From Saccharomyces mikatae IFO 1815 (lineage: Eukaryota; Ascomycota; Saccharomycetes; Saccharomycetales; Saccharomycetaceae), in the NCBI RefSeq assembly GCF_947241705.1, contig NC_079263.1, forward strand, positions 372,001-436,000: a stretch of 64,000 bases of DNA, in the 5' to 3' direction. Positions 17,975 through 28,900 of the stretch are shown one piece after another; position 1 is the first letter of the stretch, and every line of letters begins with the position of its first letter. The notes beneath the pieces are model-generated. The model was not told the DNA's origin and did no database searches. It saw only the letters and a list, made by a program, of their open reading frames with translations. Position numbers and translations under genes: made by a program.

Positions 17975-19549
17975 CTAGGAAGGTACACCTTCCAGTTCCG
18001 ATTTCGAGATCTTATTGATAACTCTCCTCCAATTCTTCCTATTATCATAAATAGGGACCTTCAATACGCTCAAGTAAACGACAATACACAATAGGGCAAA
18101 GGAACAAACCGATGCAGGCACCATCATTTTCACGAAATTTCTTCTGGAAATGACCTTTTCATACGGGCAACTTGCATACGGACCACCACTGACCCAACAG
18201 TTACTCACTGATATGGAGTTTAGATCTATCCATATTTGAGTATCGGGAAAGGAGGCATTCTTCAAATAAGAAATCAATGATCTTTGTTCCAATGGAGTCC
18301 TTGGAATGTTAAACGTGTACTGATCAGGACATTTGGATCCCTGGTAACTATCAAAGTCAAAGTATGTAGCCTTATTGGACCTCACCAACCATTTAAATGC
18401 CGTATTTTTATACCTGCAGAGTCCAATATTAGAATTATAACAATTATCCACTCTCCATGTCACTGTCTCATTATTGGCAAAGTAATACAAAAGGACGCAG
18501 TTGTAAGCTTCTAGCGCGCTGGATAGGTCTCCTGATTTAGACGTTGATCGAGTAACCGAAGGTTGATTGTTATCCCATGACCAAACGTTGCCTCCATGGA
18601 TTAAATCCGCTAAATGTGTCACATTATTAATATATGCTGGATTGCTTATTATTGGCGATACGCCGCATGAAATATACTCTTTAATATCTACAGAATTAAA
18701 CTGCGAGTCCAAAAACCTCCAGTGAACAGATGATAAATTGACAAGGCCCTCCACAGTAGAGGGACAATCCAATGTAATATTCCCCTGTTCATAATGGAAA
18801 ACATTATGGGGGAAAATGTACGGCGCAGTAGTTTCATTGAGGACATCCGTTAGTTCTCCTATAACTAGTCTTTTCTTTTGTTCGTATAATACAGAACCTA
18901 GAGTAGGCCAGCCATCGATAGATGATTTTCCGTAGATGTTCCAAGTATTATTTTTCGCTCTATCGCTTTGTAAATCTGTAGGTTTGTATATAAAAGTGCT
19001 TCCTATATTTTTGTCCAGGATAGAGGTGGTGTTCAAAGTTTGGTTCTGATAACTGTATTCCGCATTTTCTGGCATAGACGCTGATATATTCAGTAATAGC
19101 ACCATTATATTTGCATAGAGGTTGTTTTGTGTACTAAAAATGAAAGATTGTAAAGCAGTTAGGACGTCGCTGAATAATAATGTGGTATCTGCCACCATCA
19201 AGTCATTACTATGTTGTTCCAAGTCCAGGACAAAAGCATTCACCTCCGAGGATAGCATAGACTTAAACAGAGTAAGTAGTCTAGTATTATTACCTTCATT
19301 TATCATGTTAGTTTGATTATTAAATAAGACCTGCCGCAGGTTCAAACCTACATACGGCAGCTGGTCTATAGTTAAGTTTCCCATGACATCCCTTTGAGAC
19401 CTGAAGGCAACCGTCATTTGAGGGGACATTGTAGGCCACACCGCTGTTGAAACCGTCTCATTCACAATATCCCCGACCGTAAAGTCAACAGCAGCAACCC
19501 ACGTTCGAAGTGAGGACCATATAATAAATAGGTATATGAGTATCCACAT
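17975..19549 (-). CDS. MTC6: Mtc6, secretory-pathway membrane protein
   Basis: MTC6 (maintenance of telomere capping 6) was named from a genetic screen with cdc13-1; its biochemical role is unknown. It has 524 residues. An N-terminal signal sequence (MWILIYLFIIWSSLRTWVA) and one C-terminal transmembrane helix at about 475-500 (VPASVCSFALLCIVVYLSVL) make it a type I membrane protein with a short basic cytosolic tail. The lumenal domain carries many N-x-S/T sequons and Cys pairs, consistent with heavy N-glycosylation. It is divergently arranged with SPO12. Confidence 0.94.
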   Translation of the reverse strand: MWILIYLFIIWSSLRTWVAAVDFTVGDIVNETVSTAVWPTMSPQMTVAFRSQRDVMGNLTIDQLPYVGLNLRQVLFNNQTNMINEGNNTRLLTLFKSMLSSEVNAFVLDLEQHSNDLMVADTTLLFSDVLTALQSFIFSTQNNLYANIMVLLLNISASMPENAEYSYQNQTLNTTSILDKNIGSTFIYKPTDLQSDRAKNNTWNIYGKSSIDGWPTLGSVLYEQKKRLVIGELTDVLNETTAPYIFPHNVFHYEQGNITLDCPSTVEGLVNLSSVHWRFLDSQFNSVDIKEYISCGVSPIISNPAYINNVTHLADLIHGGNVWSWDNNQPSVTRSTSKSGDLSSALEAYNCVLLYYFANNETVTWRVDNCYNSNIGLCRYKNTAFKWLVRSNKATYFDFDSYQGSKCPDQYTFNIPRTPLEQRSLISYLKNASFPDTQIWIDLNSISVSNCWVSGGPYASCPYEKVISRRNFVKMMVPASVCSFALLCIVVYLSVLKVPIYDNRKNWRRVINKISKSELEGVPS

Positions 19550-19901
19550 ACCGTGTGTCTATAACGATGCTAGTGCAAATGAACAAAAAAAAAAGTGGAA
19601 TAAAACAAAAACGTATTAGGAAGTAGTAGTCAAAGCAAGGCTGAAAGCGACCAAAAAATATCAGCAAAGAAAGTAGACAGATAAAGTAAACGAAGCGTGT
19701 CTCACTGTGTAATCAACACTTTGATGCGACTTGCTCGGCAAAAGACTCATTAGTCTCTATTGATATTTCATTGGTTCTTATTGTAGTACCTCTTCTCATT
19801 GCGGAAAATAGAGAAAATACCAAAATCTTGAACCCTCCTTTTCCAGGGTTACACACAAAAAAAATCAGGTCTAATAAAAAAAACCTTTGTCTTCAATCTC
19901 T

Positions 19902-19927
19902 TTTCCTAATTGGGAAATACGTAAACA
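19902..19927 (+). promoter_or_regulatory. Mcm1 plus Forkhead composite site of the SPO12 promoter
   Basis: The near-palindrome TTTCCTAATTGGGAAA (19902-19917) fits the Mcm1 P-box, and GTAAACA (19921-19927) is a Forkhead site 3 bp away. This Mcm1-Fkh2-Ndd1 arrangement marks the G2/M CLB2 gene cluster, to which SPO12 belongs. It is about 215-240 bp upstream of SPO12. The rest of the 593-bp MTC6/SPO12 gap (19550-20142) shows no gene. Confidence 0.85.
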
Positions 19928-20142
19928 GTCATCTTTCCTTTTTCTTAATGAAAATTGTTAGCAAAAGCTTGAAACAATACTGCCACAAGAGGAGAATTTC
20001 TCCTTCGAGACCGGTAATGTTACTCTTAAAGCTGATGTTTAGAGGACCAGTTTCAATTGTTCATTGAGATCAGTCACTATCTTGAAGTACTTCTCGTAGG
20101 AAAGCAAACTAATATATATAGTGAAACAACAGAAACGTATTT

Positions 20143-20679
20143 ATGTCCAACAAGACAAGTGACCAATCAACGCGCACAACCTCCATCCTTAAAACTGATA
20201 TCATCAGAAATAACATTATAATCAACGACAGCAACGACAAAATTAACAACGACAAAAACAACAAAAGCAACAAAAACAATAACAGTAATAATTACAATGC
20301 ATTGGCGAAAAGAGGAGCGGATGCTAATAAGGAAAATATACCTGATTTAAAAGAGGGGATTACAACTTTCCGGATCTTCAAGAACAAAAATATTTCAAAT
20401 ATGAAGTCCTCACATACTAATAGCAACTTTATAAAAAAGACAATGTTCAAAAGGGACCTATTGAAGCAGGACCCAAAGAGGAAACTTCAACTACAACAAA
20501 GATTTGCGTCGCCCACTGACAGATTGGTATCGCCATGTTCACTCAAGTTAAATGAGCACAAAATCAAGATGTTTGGAAAGAAAAAAAAGGTCAATCCCAT
20601 GAAACTTAACTTCAAAGGTCACCTCGCGGTCGATTCAGAAGACGTAGAAATTGATGAGGACGAGGAGTTTTTCTATTAA
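20143..20679 (+). CDS. SPO12: Spo12, mitotic-exit (FEAR network) regulator
   Basis: Nucleolar protein that helps free the phosphatase Cdc14 in early anaphase by opposing Fob1; it is also needed for two meiotic divisions. It has 178 residues. The N-terminal part is a low-complexity Asn/Lys/Asp stretch (about residues 22-52) coded by AAC/AAA/GAC repeats. The conserved SPO12 domain at about 100-145 (FKRDLLKQDPKRKLQLQQRF) carries two S-P Cdk sites, S123-P and S130-P, equivalent to the regulatory serines known in S. cerevisiae. It ends acidic (EDEEFFY). A Mcm1-Forkhead site lies upstream. Confidence 0.96.
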   Translation: MSNKTSDQSTRTTSILKTDIIRNNIIINDSNDKINNDKNNKSNKNNNSNNYNALAKRGADANKENIPDLKEGITTFRIFKNKNISNMKSSHTNSNFIKKTMFKRDLLKQDPKRKLQLQQRFASPTDRLVSPCSLKLNEHKIKMFGKKKKVNPMKLNFKGHLAVDSEDVEIDEDEEFFY

Positions 20680-20821
20680 AAAAGCATGGGTTCCTAGTTC
20701 TGCAAAATGGCAGACCGCTACTAAAATAATAAACAAGCAAATAAATAAAGATAAGTAACTAATAATTTTAATACCTGTTTTTTTTTTTCTTTTTTTTTCT
20801 TCATTTTTTGTCTCGGTTTCA

Positions 20822-21418
20822 CTACTCGTTGAAAGCAACCATCAAACTTTCCAAGTTATGAAATCTCGACAAAATGGCCTCAAAATCCTGATCTGGAATA
20901 CTGTTTTGTTTAAAAAGACCAAAAATTATGTGTTTGATCAGTGTTTCATAATCAATAAACTCGTCCATATCTACACTGTCTCGTTCCAGACGCTGGTTGG
21001 CTTTGAAACTCTGGAAATATTGATTAGTTTCAATATATTGACCTCTTTCCACCGATGTAGCCTCAGTAATAAAATAACGGGCTTCTGTTTTTGATGAACC
21101 ATTCATCTGGTCTAGTGCCCTCTCCAATAAGATATCCCAGTAAGCCACAGAGAATTTCAGATGTGTAAAATTTAAATTTATCACCAAAGAACGATCAGTG
21201 GAAACTCCAGAGCTTTTTCGCACTTTCTCAAAAACATTATCTATGAGTAGTTGCATCTGTTCGACAATAAAATCGACACTGCTCTCTTCGTCTTGTAACT
21301 CCCTCTCTAGCCGAGCAACCAACCTGCTCGTGTCCACTGTAATGCATTGAATAAGGGTGTGTTCTTCCACATCTGGAATTTCTCGTATCTTTTGTACATC
21401 CCAATGAAAGTCAAGCAT
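20822..21418 (-). CDS. SPO16: Spo16, meiotic synapsis-initiation (ZMM) protein
   Basis: Meiosis-specific partner of Zip2 in the Zip2-Spo16-Zip4 complex; an inactive ERCC1-like protein that binds branched DNA and promotes crossovers. It has 198 residues, as in S. cerevisiae. No strong motif is visible by eye; identity is from synteny between SPO12 and RTT107 and overall sequence (MLDFHWDVQKIREIPDVEEH). A URS1-type site 90-100 bp upstream fits Ume6-controlled early meiotic expression. SPO12 and SPO16 are convergent, 142 bp apart. Confidence 0.94.
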   Translation of the reverse strand: MLDFHWDVQKIREIPDVEEHTLIQCITVDTSRLVARLERELQDEESSVDFIVEQMQLLIDNVFEKVRKSSGVSTDRSLVINLNFTHLKFSVAYWDILLERALDQMNGSSKTEARYFITEATSVERGQYIETNQYFQSFKANQRLERDSVDMDEFIDYETLIKHIIFGLFKQNSIPDQDFEAILSRFHNLESLMVAFNE

Positions 21419-21506
21419 GTATATTCCGGTTATTTCACAAGCGGTTTTCTGTAGATTTATACTTTTAGCTCATCTTCTCTTTATCCTGTTTCAAGATTTT
21501 TGGTTT

Positions 21507-21516
21507 TAGCCGCCCA
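21507..21516 (+). promoter_or_regulatory. URS1-type site upstream of SPO16
   Basis: TAGCCGCCCA differs from the URS1 consensus TAGCCGCCGA at one base and lies about 90 bp before SPO16. URS1 binds Ume6, which represses early meiotic genes in mitosis and activates them with Ime1. Confidence 0.75.
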
Positions 21517-21525
21517 CATTTATTC

Positions 21526-21531
21526 ACGCGT
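21526..21531. promoter_or_regulatory. MCB (ACGCGT) upstream of RTT107
   Basis: ACGCGT, the MBF core, lies 187-192 bp upstream of RTT107, a replication-fork repair gene for which G1/S expression would make sense. The SPO16 promoter is the other neighbour. Confidence 0.45.
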
Positions 21532-21717
21532 CAACAGGGTAAGAAATTTAGAACGTGGTTTTATTTTTCACTCACTGAAGTGTTGGATTTTTCGCGTCAC
21601 ATTTCTCTGCTAATAAATAAATACATCATATACATGCTATAGTTTATACTCAATGCAAGGTTATTAACACTCCAAGTAAGATTTCCAGGAAATAGTGTTC
21701 TGGTCGAGATATAAGCT

Positions 21718-24700
21718 ATGAGCTCTTCAGTTCTGTTTGAACAGCTAAATTTTTTGATCTTAGTGGCCTCAGAGGCTGAGCTTCCCATCGCTCATTCTAC
21801 TAAAGAGACTTTGATGAATAATTCATGCAATAACTGTCGCATATATACACTTTACAAGGAAGATTCAAGGGACACTCACATGGATAGAGATTGGTTCATG
21901 GACAAATTTGGTCCGCACACGGTACATTTTGTAATCAGCAATACAATAGATTTCCCTTTTTACAAAGCAGTTTATTTCGATCTTTTGATCCCGGTAGTGT
22001 CGCATGCTTGGGTCCAGGATTCAGTAAAGACGAAGAGGCATTTAAGGACAAATATGTATTCACCAAATCCTTTTCATTTGCTTCGAGACTGTCAAGTATA
22101 CATTTCCAAAAGCTCGTTCAATAAATGTGAGTACATCTTATATTCAGACCTGCTCCACTTATTGGGTGGCACGTCGGTCAATTACATTTCAAACAGAACG
22201 ACGCATGTGGTTGTACAAAGTCCCAAGGACCCAATCATAGAGACGGTAAATAAATTGACCTTTGGTTCTTTTTCCTCATCATTAACCAACAAACATGCGG
22301 AAAAGCCTTCAAGAGAATGGAAATTTGTATATCCAACGTGGCTATTATATCATTTTAAAATGGCGAAGCCTTTAACAGACGAACTTTCTAATTTATGTGA
22401 GCTTGATATGCAGGACTCCACGGAGGAACACCTATTCACTAAATGGGAGGAAGTCCTTGGTGATAAAGACACGTATTCATCACAACTTACACTTCACCCA
22501 AGCAAAACTTTATTCAAAAACCACCACTTTGCTATTTCACCAGATTTAAACTTTTTTACACCTTTGTATTGGTTTTTAAAAGGATTCATCGAAAATTTGG
22601 ATGGTAAAGTAACTCCGTTGACTTTTTCTGACGATTTGAAATCTGTGTACGAAGCCTCTCCTGATATCGACTGTTATATAGGCTTTTCTGCCAATTCGTC
22701 GATACTGGAAAAAACGGAAAACATAAAGCCAGAAATTTATGTTGGAAATGTAAGTTGGCTTTTCTATATGTTTGCGCTACAACAATTCGTACCTGCAGCG
22801 CAATGTAAACTTATTCACCAGCCCTTTCATGCTAAATTATTCACTTCCAAAGAATTAACAGTTGCCTACACCAATTATTTCGGTTCCCAGAGATTTTATA
22901 TCCAGAGATTAGTAGAAATATTAGGAGGACTTAGTACGCCTGAATTGACAAGGAAGAACACACATTTGATAACTAAGAATGCAATTGGTAAGAAATTCAA
23001 AGTCGCAAAGAAATGGTCACTAGACCCACAGAATGCCATTATCGTAACAAATCACTTGTGGTTAGAAGAATGCTATATGAATAATTCCAAACTAAATCCC
23101 AAAGATAGTAGATTTCAAAATTTTAAACTAGATGATAACATTAAATGGAATATTGGCCAAGCTGATAGGAACTATTCATCTCTTCAAGCTTCAGAAATGC
23201 TATCGATAGCAGCCAATAATACGCAACCTATATCAGGGAAATTGTCTACCATAAAGAGCCAAACTGGAGAGGAGACTATCATACCGCCAAGAAGAGGTAG
23301 TACACCCGCCAGTACTTTTGGAAATTCAATTGATGAAAAAATTGACAAATTACAAAAAATTTCTAAAGAAGTGGATGGAATTGATCCAACAGATTCGGCA
23401 CAAGATTCTGGTTCCAAAACTTCAACAACAGCTTCACCACGAATTGAAAATACCAGGGCTAATTTACAAAAACAAGAATCAAATTCGCATATCAGTGGAA
23501 AAACAGAATTCCCTTTCGAGGATCATGATAAAACAGAGACGAAGGAGATTTCGAATCCGGTTGTAGGATATGATACTAATAAGAGCCAAAAAACCCCTGA
23601 ATGGAAAGACACTAAACTAGAAATGGAAAAGCAATTACATAAGAAGAATGAAGTCGACTATAAAGAGAAACAGAAGGAGACAGAATCCCAGAAAGAGCTA
23701 GGACAGCAAATCAAAGAAAAAGAGAAGTTTTTGAAAGAAAAAGAGAACGAAAAAATAACCAAGAAATGTCATACCGAATTAGATGACCTCACGAAAAGTA
23801 AGCAAAGCAGTGAAAACGCAGGAGAAGAAAACTCAGGAGAAGATGTCAATCCTAAGAAAGAAACTGATAAATTCTCGCATTTGTTCGAAGGATTATCCGA
23901 CAACGGTGAGGGCATTGATAATACAAAATCACCTATTGATTCTATGTATACCACACCAAAGACATCGCAAAATGTTAAAAATAATGTTGTTGCTCCAAAT
24001 ACTATGCAAACGCAAACTTCCACACCTTCAAGTAGCAATTCAAGATTGGCGAAGACGCAAGCTGCAAAGAGGTTACATACCGATATTGAATCATTGAATG
24101 AGTTTCAAAGAAACTTCAAAAGGAAAAGAATTGATACTGAGAAGTTAGATTTTCCTCAAGAAACTAAAAAATCAGATAAAAACTTGCAATTGGTTGTTAA
24201 AGCGGAAAAGATGTTAGCAAAGTTTCATGAGTTACCTGATTATAACTTAAGAGCGGTTTGTACTGGATGTTTCCATGATGGATTTGATGAAGTTGACATA
24301 GAAATTTTAAGTCAGTTAGGTATAAAGATCTTTGACAATATCAAAGAAACCGAAGGACTGAATTGTATTTTTGCTCCCAAGATTTTGAGAACTGAAAAGT
24401 TTTTGAAAAGTTTGAGTTTTGAACCTTTGAACTTTGCGTTGAAACCTGAATTTATCACAGACTTATTAAAAATAATTCATAGTAAAAAGGAAAAGCCTCA
24501 AATAAACCTAAATTTATTTAACTATGAGGTTCAGGGAGTTGACGAGAGTATAGTATCAAAGACCAAACTACCCACTAAAGTGTTCGAAAGAGCGAACATT
24601 AGATGTATTAACTTAGTCAATGATATACCTGGTGGTGTGGATACAATAGGTTCTGTTCTGAAAACACATGGAATTGAAAAAATTAATGTTTTACGCAGTA

Positions 24701-24945
24701 AGAAATGCATTTTTGAAGATCTGATGTATAACGACGTTCCTAAGCAAGTCAATGGAGAAGTTTTCAAATACGTGATTATTGTCACCAAAGCTTCACAAGT
24801 GAAAAAGCTAACCAAATTGATAAATGACCATGACGAGATCGGGTCAATTTTGATTGTGGAATGGAATTGGTGTGTCGAATCAATTTTTCATCTAGATGTA
24901 GATTTTAAATCAATGTCAAATGTCTTATATAAAAAGAAAAAATAA
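21718..24945 (+). CDS. RTT107: Rtt107, BRCT scaffold for replication-fork repair
   Basis: Scaffold that binds Slx4, the Rtt101-Mms22 ubiquitin ligase and Smc5/6 and is recruited to gamma-H2A at stalled forks; phosphorylated by Mec1. It has 1075 residues (about 1070 in S. cerevisiae). Four BRCT repeats fill about residues 1-490 (for example WFMDKFGPHTVHFV, HAWVQDSV, TNHLWLEECY). A charged, Glu/Lys/Ser-rich linker (about 510-830) with several S/T-Q sites follows. A C-terminal tandem BRCT pair (about 840-1075; ILIVEWNWCVESI) recognises phosphorylated H2A. ATG follows the A-rich TAAGCT leader. Confidence 0.97.
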   Translation: MSSSVLFEQLNFLILVASEAELPIAHSTKETLMNNSCNNCRIYTLYKEDSRDTHMDRDWFMDKFGPHTVHFVISNTIDFPFYKAVYFDLLIPVVSHAWVQDSVKTKRHLRTNMYSPNPFHLLRDCQVYISKSSFNKCEYILYSDLLHLLGGTSVNYISNRTTHVVVQSPKDPIIETVNKLTFGSFSSSLTNKHAEKPSREWKFVYPTWLLYHFKMAKPLTDELSNLCELDMQDSTEEHLFTKWEEVLGDKDTYSSQLTLHPSKTLFKNHHFAISPDLNFFTPLYWFLKGFIENLDGKVTPLTFSDDLKSVYEASPDIDCYIGFSANSSILEKTENIKPEIYVGNVSWLFYMFALQQFVPAAQCKLIHQPFHAKLFTSKELTVAYTNYFGSQRFYIQRLVEILGGLSTPELTRKNTHLITKNAIGKKFKVAKKWSLDPQNAIIVTNHLWLEECYMNNSKLNPKDSRFQNFKLDDNIKWNIGQADRNYSSLQASEMLSIAANNTQPISGKLSTIKSQTGEETIIPPRRGSTPASTFGNSIDEKIDKLQKISKEVDGIDPTDSAQDSGSKTSTTASPRIENTRANLQKQESNSHISGKTEFPFEDHDKTETKEISNPVVGYDTNKSQKTPEWKDTKLEMEKQLHKKNEVDYKEKQKETESQKELGQQIKEKEKFLKEKENEKITKKCHTELDDLTKSKQSSENAGEENSGEDVNPKKETDKFSHLFEGLSDNGEGIDNTKSPIDSMYTTPKTSQNVKNNVVAPNTMQTQTSTPSSSNSRLAKTQAAKRLHTDIESLNEFQRNFKRKRIDTEKLDFPQETKKSDKNLQLVVKAEKMLAKFHELPDYNLRAVCTGCFHDGFDEVDIEILSQLGIKIFDNIKETEGLNCIFAPKILRTEKFLKSLSFEPLNFALKPEFITDLLKIIHSKKEKPQINLNLFNYEVQGVDESIVSKTKLPTKVFERANIRCINLVNDIPGGVDTIGSVLKTHGIEKINVLRSKKCIFEDLMYNDVPKQVNGEVFKYVIIVTKASQVKKLTKLINDHDEIGSILIVEWNWCVESIFHLDVDFKSMSNVLYKKKK

Positions 24946-25979
24946 ACAAAACGGACACTATATATAACTTGATTTGATATATGAGATCAATAGTAATTAA
25001 GTATATAAAAGAAGAAAATGCATTGTATTAAAAATGTTATCGTACCAGCAATCCATAGGTGCTTGATAAAGTATTTCCCCATCTTAGTTAGGAACAAAGG
25101 ATTGGATGCTGTCAGCGAGGTTTAATTTTCAACTAAAGTATCTTTAATACAATACATAGAGATTTAATAGTATAATCCCAAACATCATTGCGCATTGTTG
25201 TTTTGCAACAAGCTTTCAATGTTGCTACCCTCTTCATAGAGTTGATGGGTTCTTAGAGTACGTAAGTCGATCTCATTGTACAATTTCCCGCTGTAAGGTA
25301 TTCGCCATCAACATAATTCTCCGTTGGTCCATGTAATAAGATCAAGATACAGGATCTAACAAAGTGTATGTACTTTGATACTATAAAAACAACTTCTAGG
25401 GCGTGTGGATGCGGCACTACAGTATAACCCCCCCCCCCTCCCTATTAAAACATTAGCACAACAATAGTTAATAGTAAGCTAGCATCTACACAAAGGGCAG
25501 CACTCTGCACAATTTATGGGAATTACCGCCTTCGCAATATGCTGGATTTTTGAGCGATATTCACACAAGGATAATACCAAGAGATGAATGTGCCGAATAA
25601 TATGAGGGATGTAAAAGCGAAACTAATATATGAAATATTAGTCTGTTCAATCAATCAAAGAGTACAAATTAGAACATGCTTATTGCAGTTGCACCCCCAT
25701 TCATTCTATTCCTTTACACCGCACGACATCAAGTTCGTAAGCTTACTATCGTCCCGCCATTGGTTTAAAGTGAGGTAAGTGGCCATTTGTTACCCGAAGT
25801 TTGTAAGTAATCTGAAAATTTAGTCAATGAGAGACAACTATATGACTTATATGCAAGCTTCATGCTTATTCTAAATATATCTATGATAACGGAATGTTTA
25901 TGAGTTCTCCATCACACTGATACTACCAATTCAAATTCTTTCATCACTATATTTTCGGCTTTCTCTCTAGTAAAACACT
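24946..25979. other. RTT107-LAM1 intergenic region
   Basis: A 1034-bp gap. It contains an 11-C homopolymer (25428-25438) and a Reb1-type TTACCCG at 25790-25796, about 185 bp before LAM1. A 64-codon ORF at 25584-25778 has no recognisable feature. I see no tRNA, LTR or snoRNA boxes. Confidence 0.5.
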
Positions 25980-28900
25980 ATGAGAATGCATGAACATAAA
26001 GAGGAGCTACGGCTGATAACCGTTGCACTTAATGAGGCATCCGCAGATTCTCCCTCTTTCAGAGCTTCAGTCAACTACTTCCATACTAGAATGGAGTCTT
26101 TGAATGGTTGGATGCACAGTACTATGGATTATGTAGAAAATACGTACAAACCTTCATTTCAAGACTTCCAAAGAATAAAGGAAACGCTGTTTTCACAGCT
26201 ACTCCCTTCCCCCATATTGCTCTCCAATGGATTTGTGAGCAATCAACCTTATACTCCTTCACTTGTCAGAGACTTCACTAGAGATGTCAATGATCTTTCA
26301 AATACCATTATGAAGATGGTTTTAGGGGACGAGAACTCTCAGTATGCGACAACATTGACAGCTCTGCGTTCCGATGCCATCAATCCTTATTTCAGCAAGA
26401 GAAGGACTTTTGAGTATTATCAAAGGAAATACGACTCTTTTATGAATGACTTTTTGGCAATCAGTAGTGAGGGTACTCTCTCAAGTCCACAAAATCTCCA
26501 AAGTGAAACATTTAAGTTATTCGATATCAAACACAAATACATAGAAGCTTCTTTAGATTTAACCGAGGCGATTTCGTTGATGAAAGTCAATTTGGATAAG
26601 TTTTTGATAGAAACAATAAACATTGTACGCAGAAATAACGTTATTACTACTAAAGATACTAAGGATGTCATCGACATTACTCCTGAACTTACAGAAACAT
26701 TAAAGGAATGGACCGATTGGATAGAAAGTAATCTTCAGACGTTAGAAGCCCTATCATCCAAGTTATCAGAAGCTAAATCCGTCATTACCAAGCTTACATT
26801 GACAAGATTGGAGCCATCACGTTCGTTACACGACTATGATACGAAAAACTTACAAAACTTGAAATTTAATCTTCCAAAATCAATAATTAAGAAGAATGTC
26901 CCTGAGGAAAAGGGAATATCAGGCTGGCTTTACATGAGAACTACCGTTGGTCATGATCCTAAAAGAGTGGTATGGGTAAGAAGATGGTGTTTTCTACAAA
27001 ATAACGTTTTTGGAATTTTTTCACTTTCACCTAGTAAAACTTATGTCGAAGAAACCGATAAATTTGGTATATTGTGGATTACTGTAGAATATTTGCCAAA
27101 AGGTCCTAGAAATTTCTGTTTCAAACTAAAAATCCAAAATCCAAAGTGCAAAACTGGTGAAGAAAGTACGTATATGGATATTACTCTACAAGCGGAAAGT
27201 ATTGGCGAGTTAAAGGCGTGGATAAACATTTTAAACTCTCATAGGAAATTTGCATTGTCGATGAAAGAGGAAAAGGATCCTCTATACCAATTAGCCATGA
27301 AAAAAATCGAACCTCAATTTTTTGAGTTTGCCTCAAGCAGTTCAACATCAACAGATAAATTATTAACTTCTTTTTCTAGCAAAACTCTGACATTGGTGGA
27401 AGAACTAAAACAAAATTATATGTCGGAGGATGATATCTACTCTATAATTGATAATAAGGCTTACCACTTGAGAGTGATATCTACACCAATTGCTACACAA
27501 TTAACTCATTTGGCTTTATTTTCGACATTTCTGTCTGTATCAAATTATTATCCATGTGCTACCCAGGCAAACACATGGGGTACAGCAAATTGGAACGATT
27601 TTTCTTATTTATTCCATTCATCAAAGAAAAGTTCAGTAAATGAGCCAGCCACAGTGTCAAATGCTTCTAGGTTTTCTGTCGACTACCCTGACTATTATCC
27701 ATACAGTCTAAAAGTTGATGATATACAATTTAGGTCAATCTTCTTCTCGGTGAATCATAATTTTTTACAAACTCCGAAAGAGTTGGTTCTTTTGAGATAT
27801 TCATCCGTGTGGTGTCCAAACAATAAACAAAAGTTTGCATCTATGACATTTGTTACTCTAAACCATATTTATGTCTACCTGAATATATCAGGATTTTCAT
27901 ACCTGAGAAAAATAGATTTACTTGATATTGATTCAATTGAATATGACAGGGGTCCCAAACATGCTTTTTCAAGGATATTACACATGCAGAGAGGTGATGG
28001 GTTTAAGTTCAATATGTCTGTTTTTTTTACAGATCGAAGGGCAGTTGCTTCAAAGCTACAGTTTTTGATAGAAAACAAGGCAATGCATATCCCAAAGGGG
28101 GAAAAGGATGTTTTAGAAATATTTCAGAGGTTAGACGAAGAGATTGAGAATGAAAAAAAACTTATCAAGAATAATTTATTTGAAGCGGAACCCCATTGCA
28201 AAGATCATAATAACCTCTTGAAGAGTACGTATGACCGTCATTTTGAAAATACCATCGAAACACCTATGGACCTGATGAGCCGAAAAGTACGTTTAGAAAA
28301 AGAAGCCCGATATTATTTCCAAGATAGTTTCAAGGTGGGAAGCAAGACGCTATTTCACGTTCTGTTTGGGGACAAATCTCAAGTTTTTCCTAGTTCATTA
28401 TTTCTCTGTAAAAAGGGCAGTAACTTGAATAGCAACTCATACTGGGAGCGTATTAATCACGTTAAACATGATGATAGTTGTCAATTCGAACTTGCTCGTA
28501 AGTTGCAATTCCAACTAAATCGAACCTCCAATTCTATCAAAGATCTACTATGGTTAAGGGATGATAATAATAATTTTAAATTGGTTCTCGAACAGCGAGT
28601 AATAAAGATAAAACAAAATTACTATTATGAAGTGGATGAAGGTCCAATTATTGTGAAATTTCCTTTATGTCATCCTTTGCTCATCCGCGTAAAGTTTATA
28701 ATTGCAGAACGTATCACATCTCAAGGAGAATCATTAAAAAAATGTGACCTGGCAATTTTGTATAGATTCAAATACATCAAGTCTGTTGATCAGCTGAATA
28801 CGAAAGTTGAAAAATTATGGCTTCTTGAAAATATCCACCTTAATTGGGCATTAAGATATTGCAAACTTGAACATTCTGAAATTAACAATAAGGCCGGAGA

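Noticed and set aside
25584-25778. 64-codon ORF between RTT107 and LAM1
   Set aside because: No known motif or gene in the syntenic S. cerevisiae interval that I recall; likely chance.
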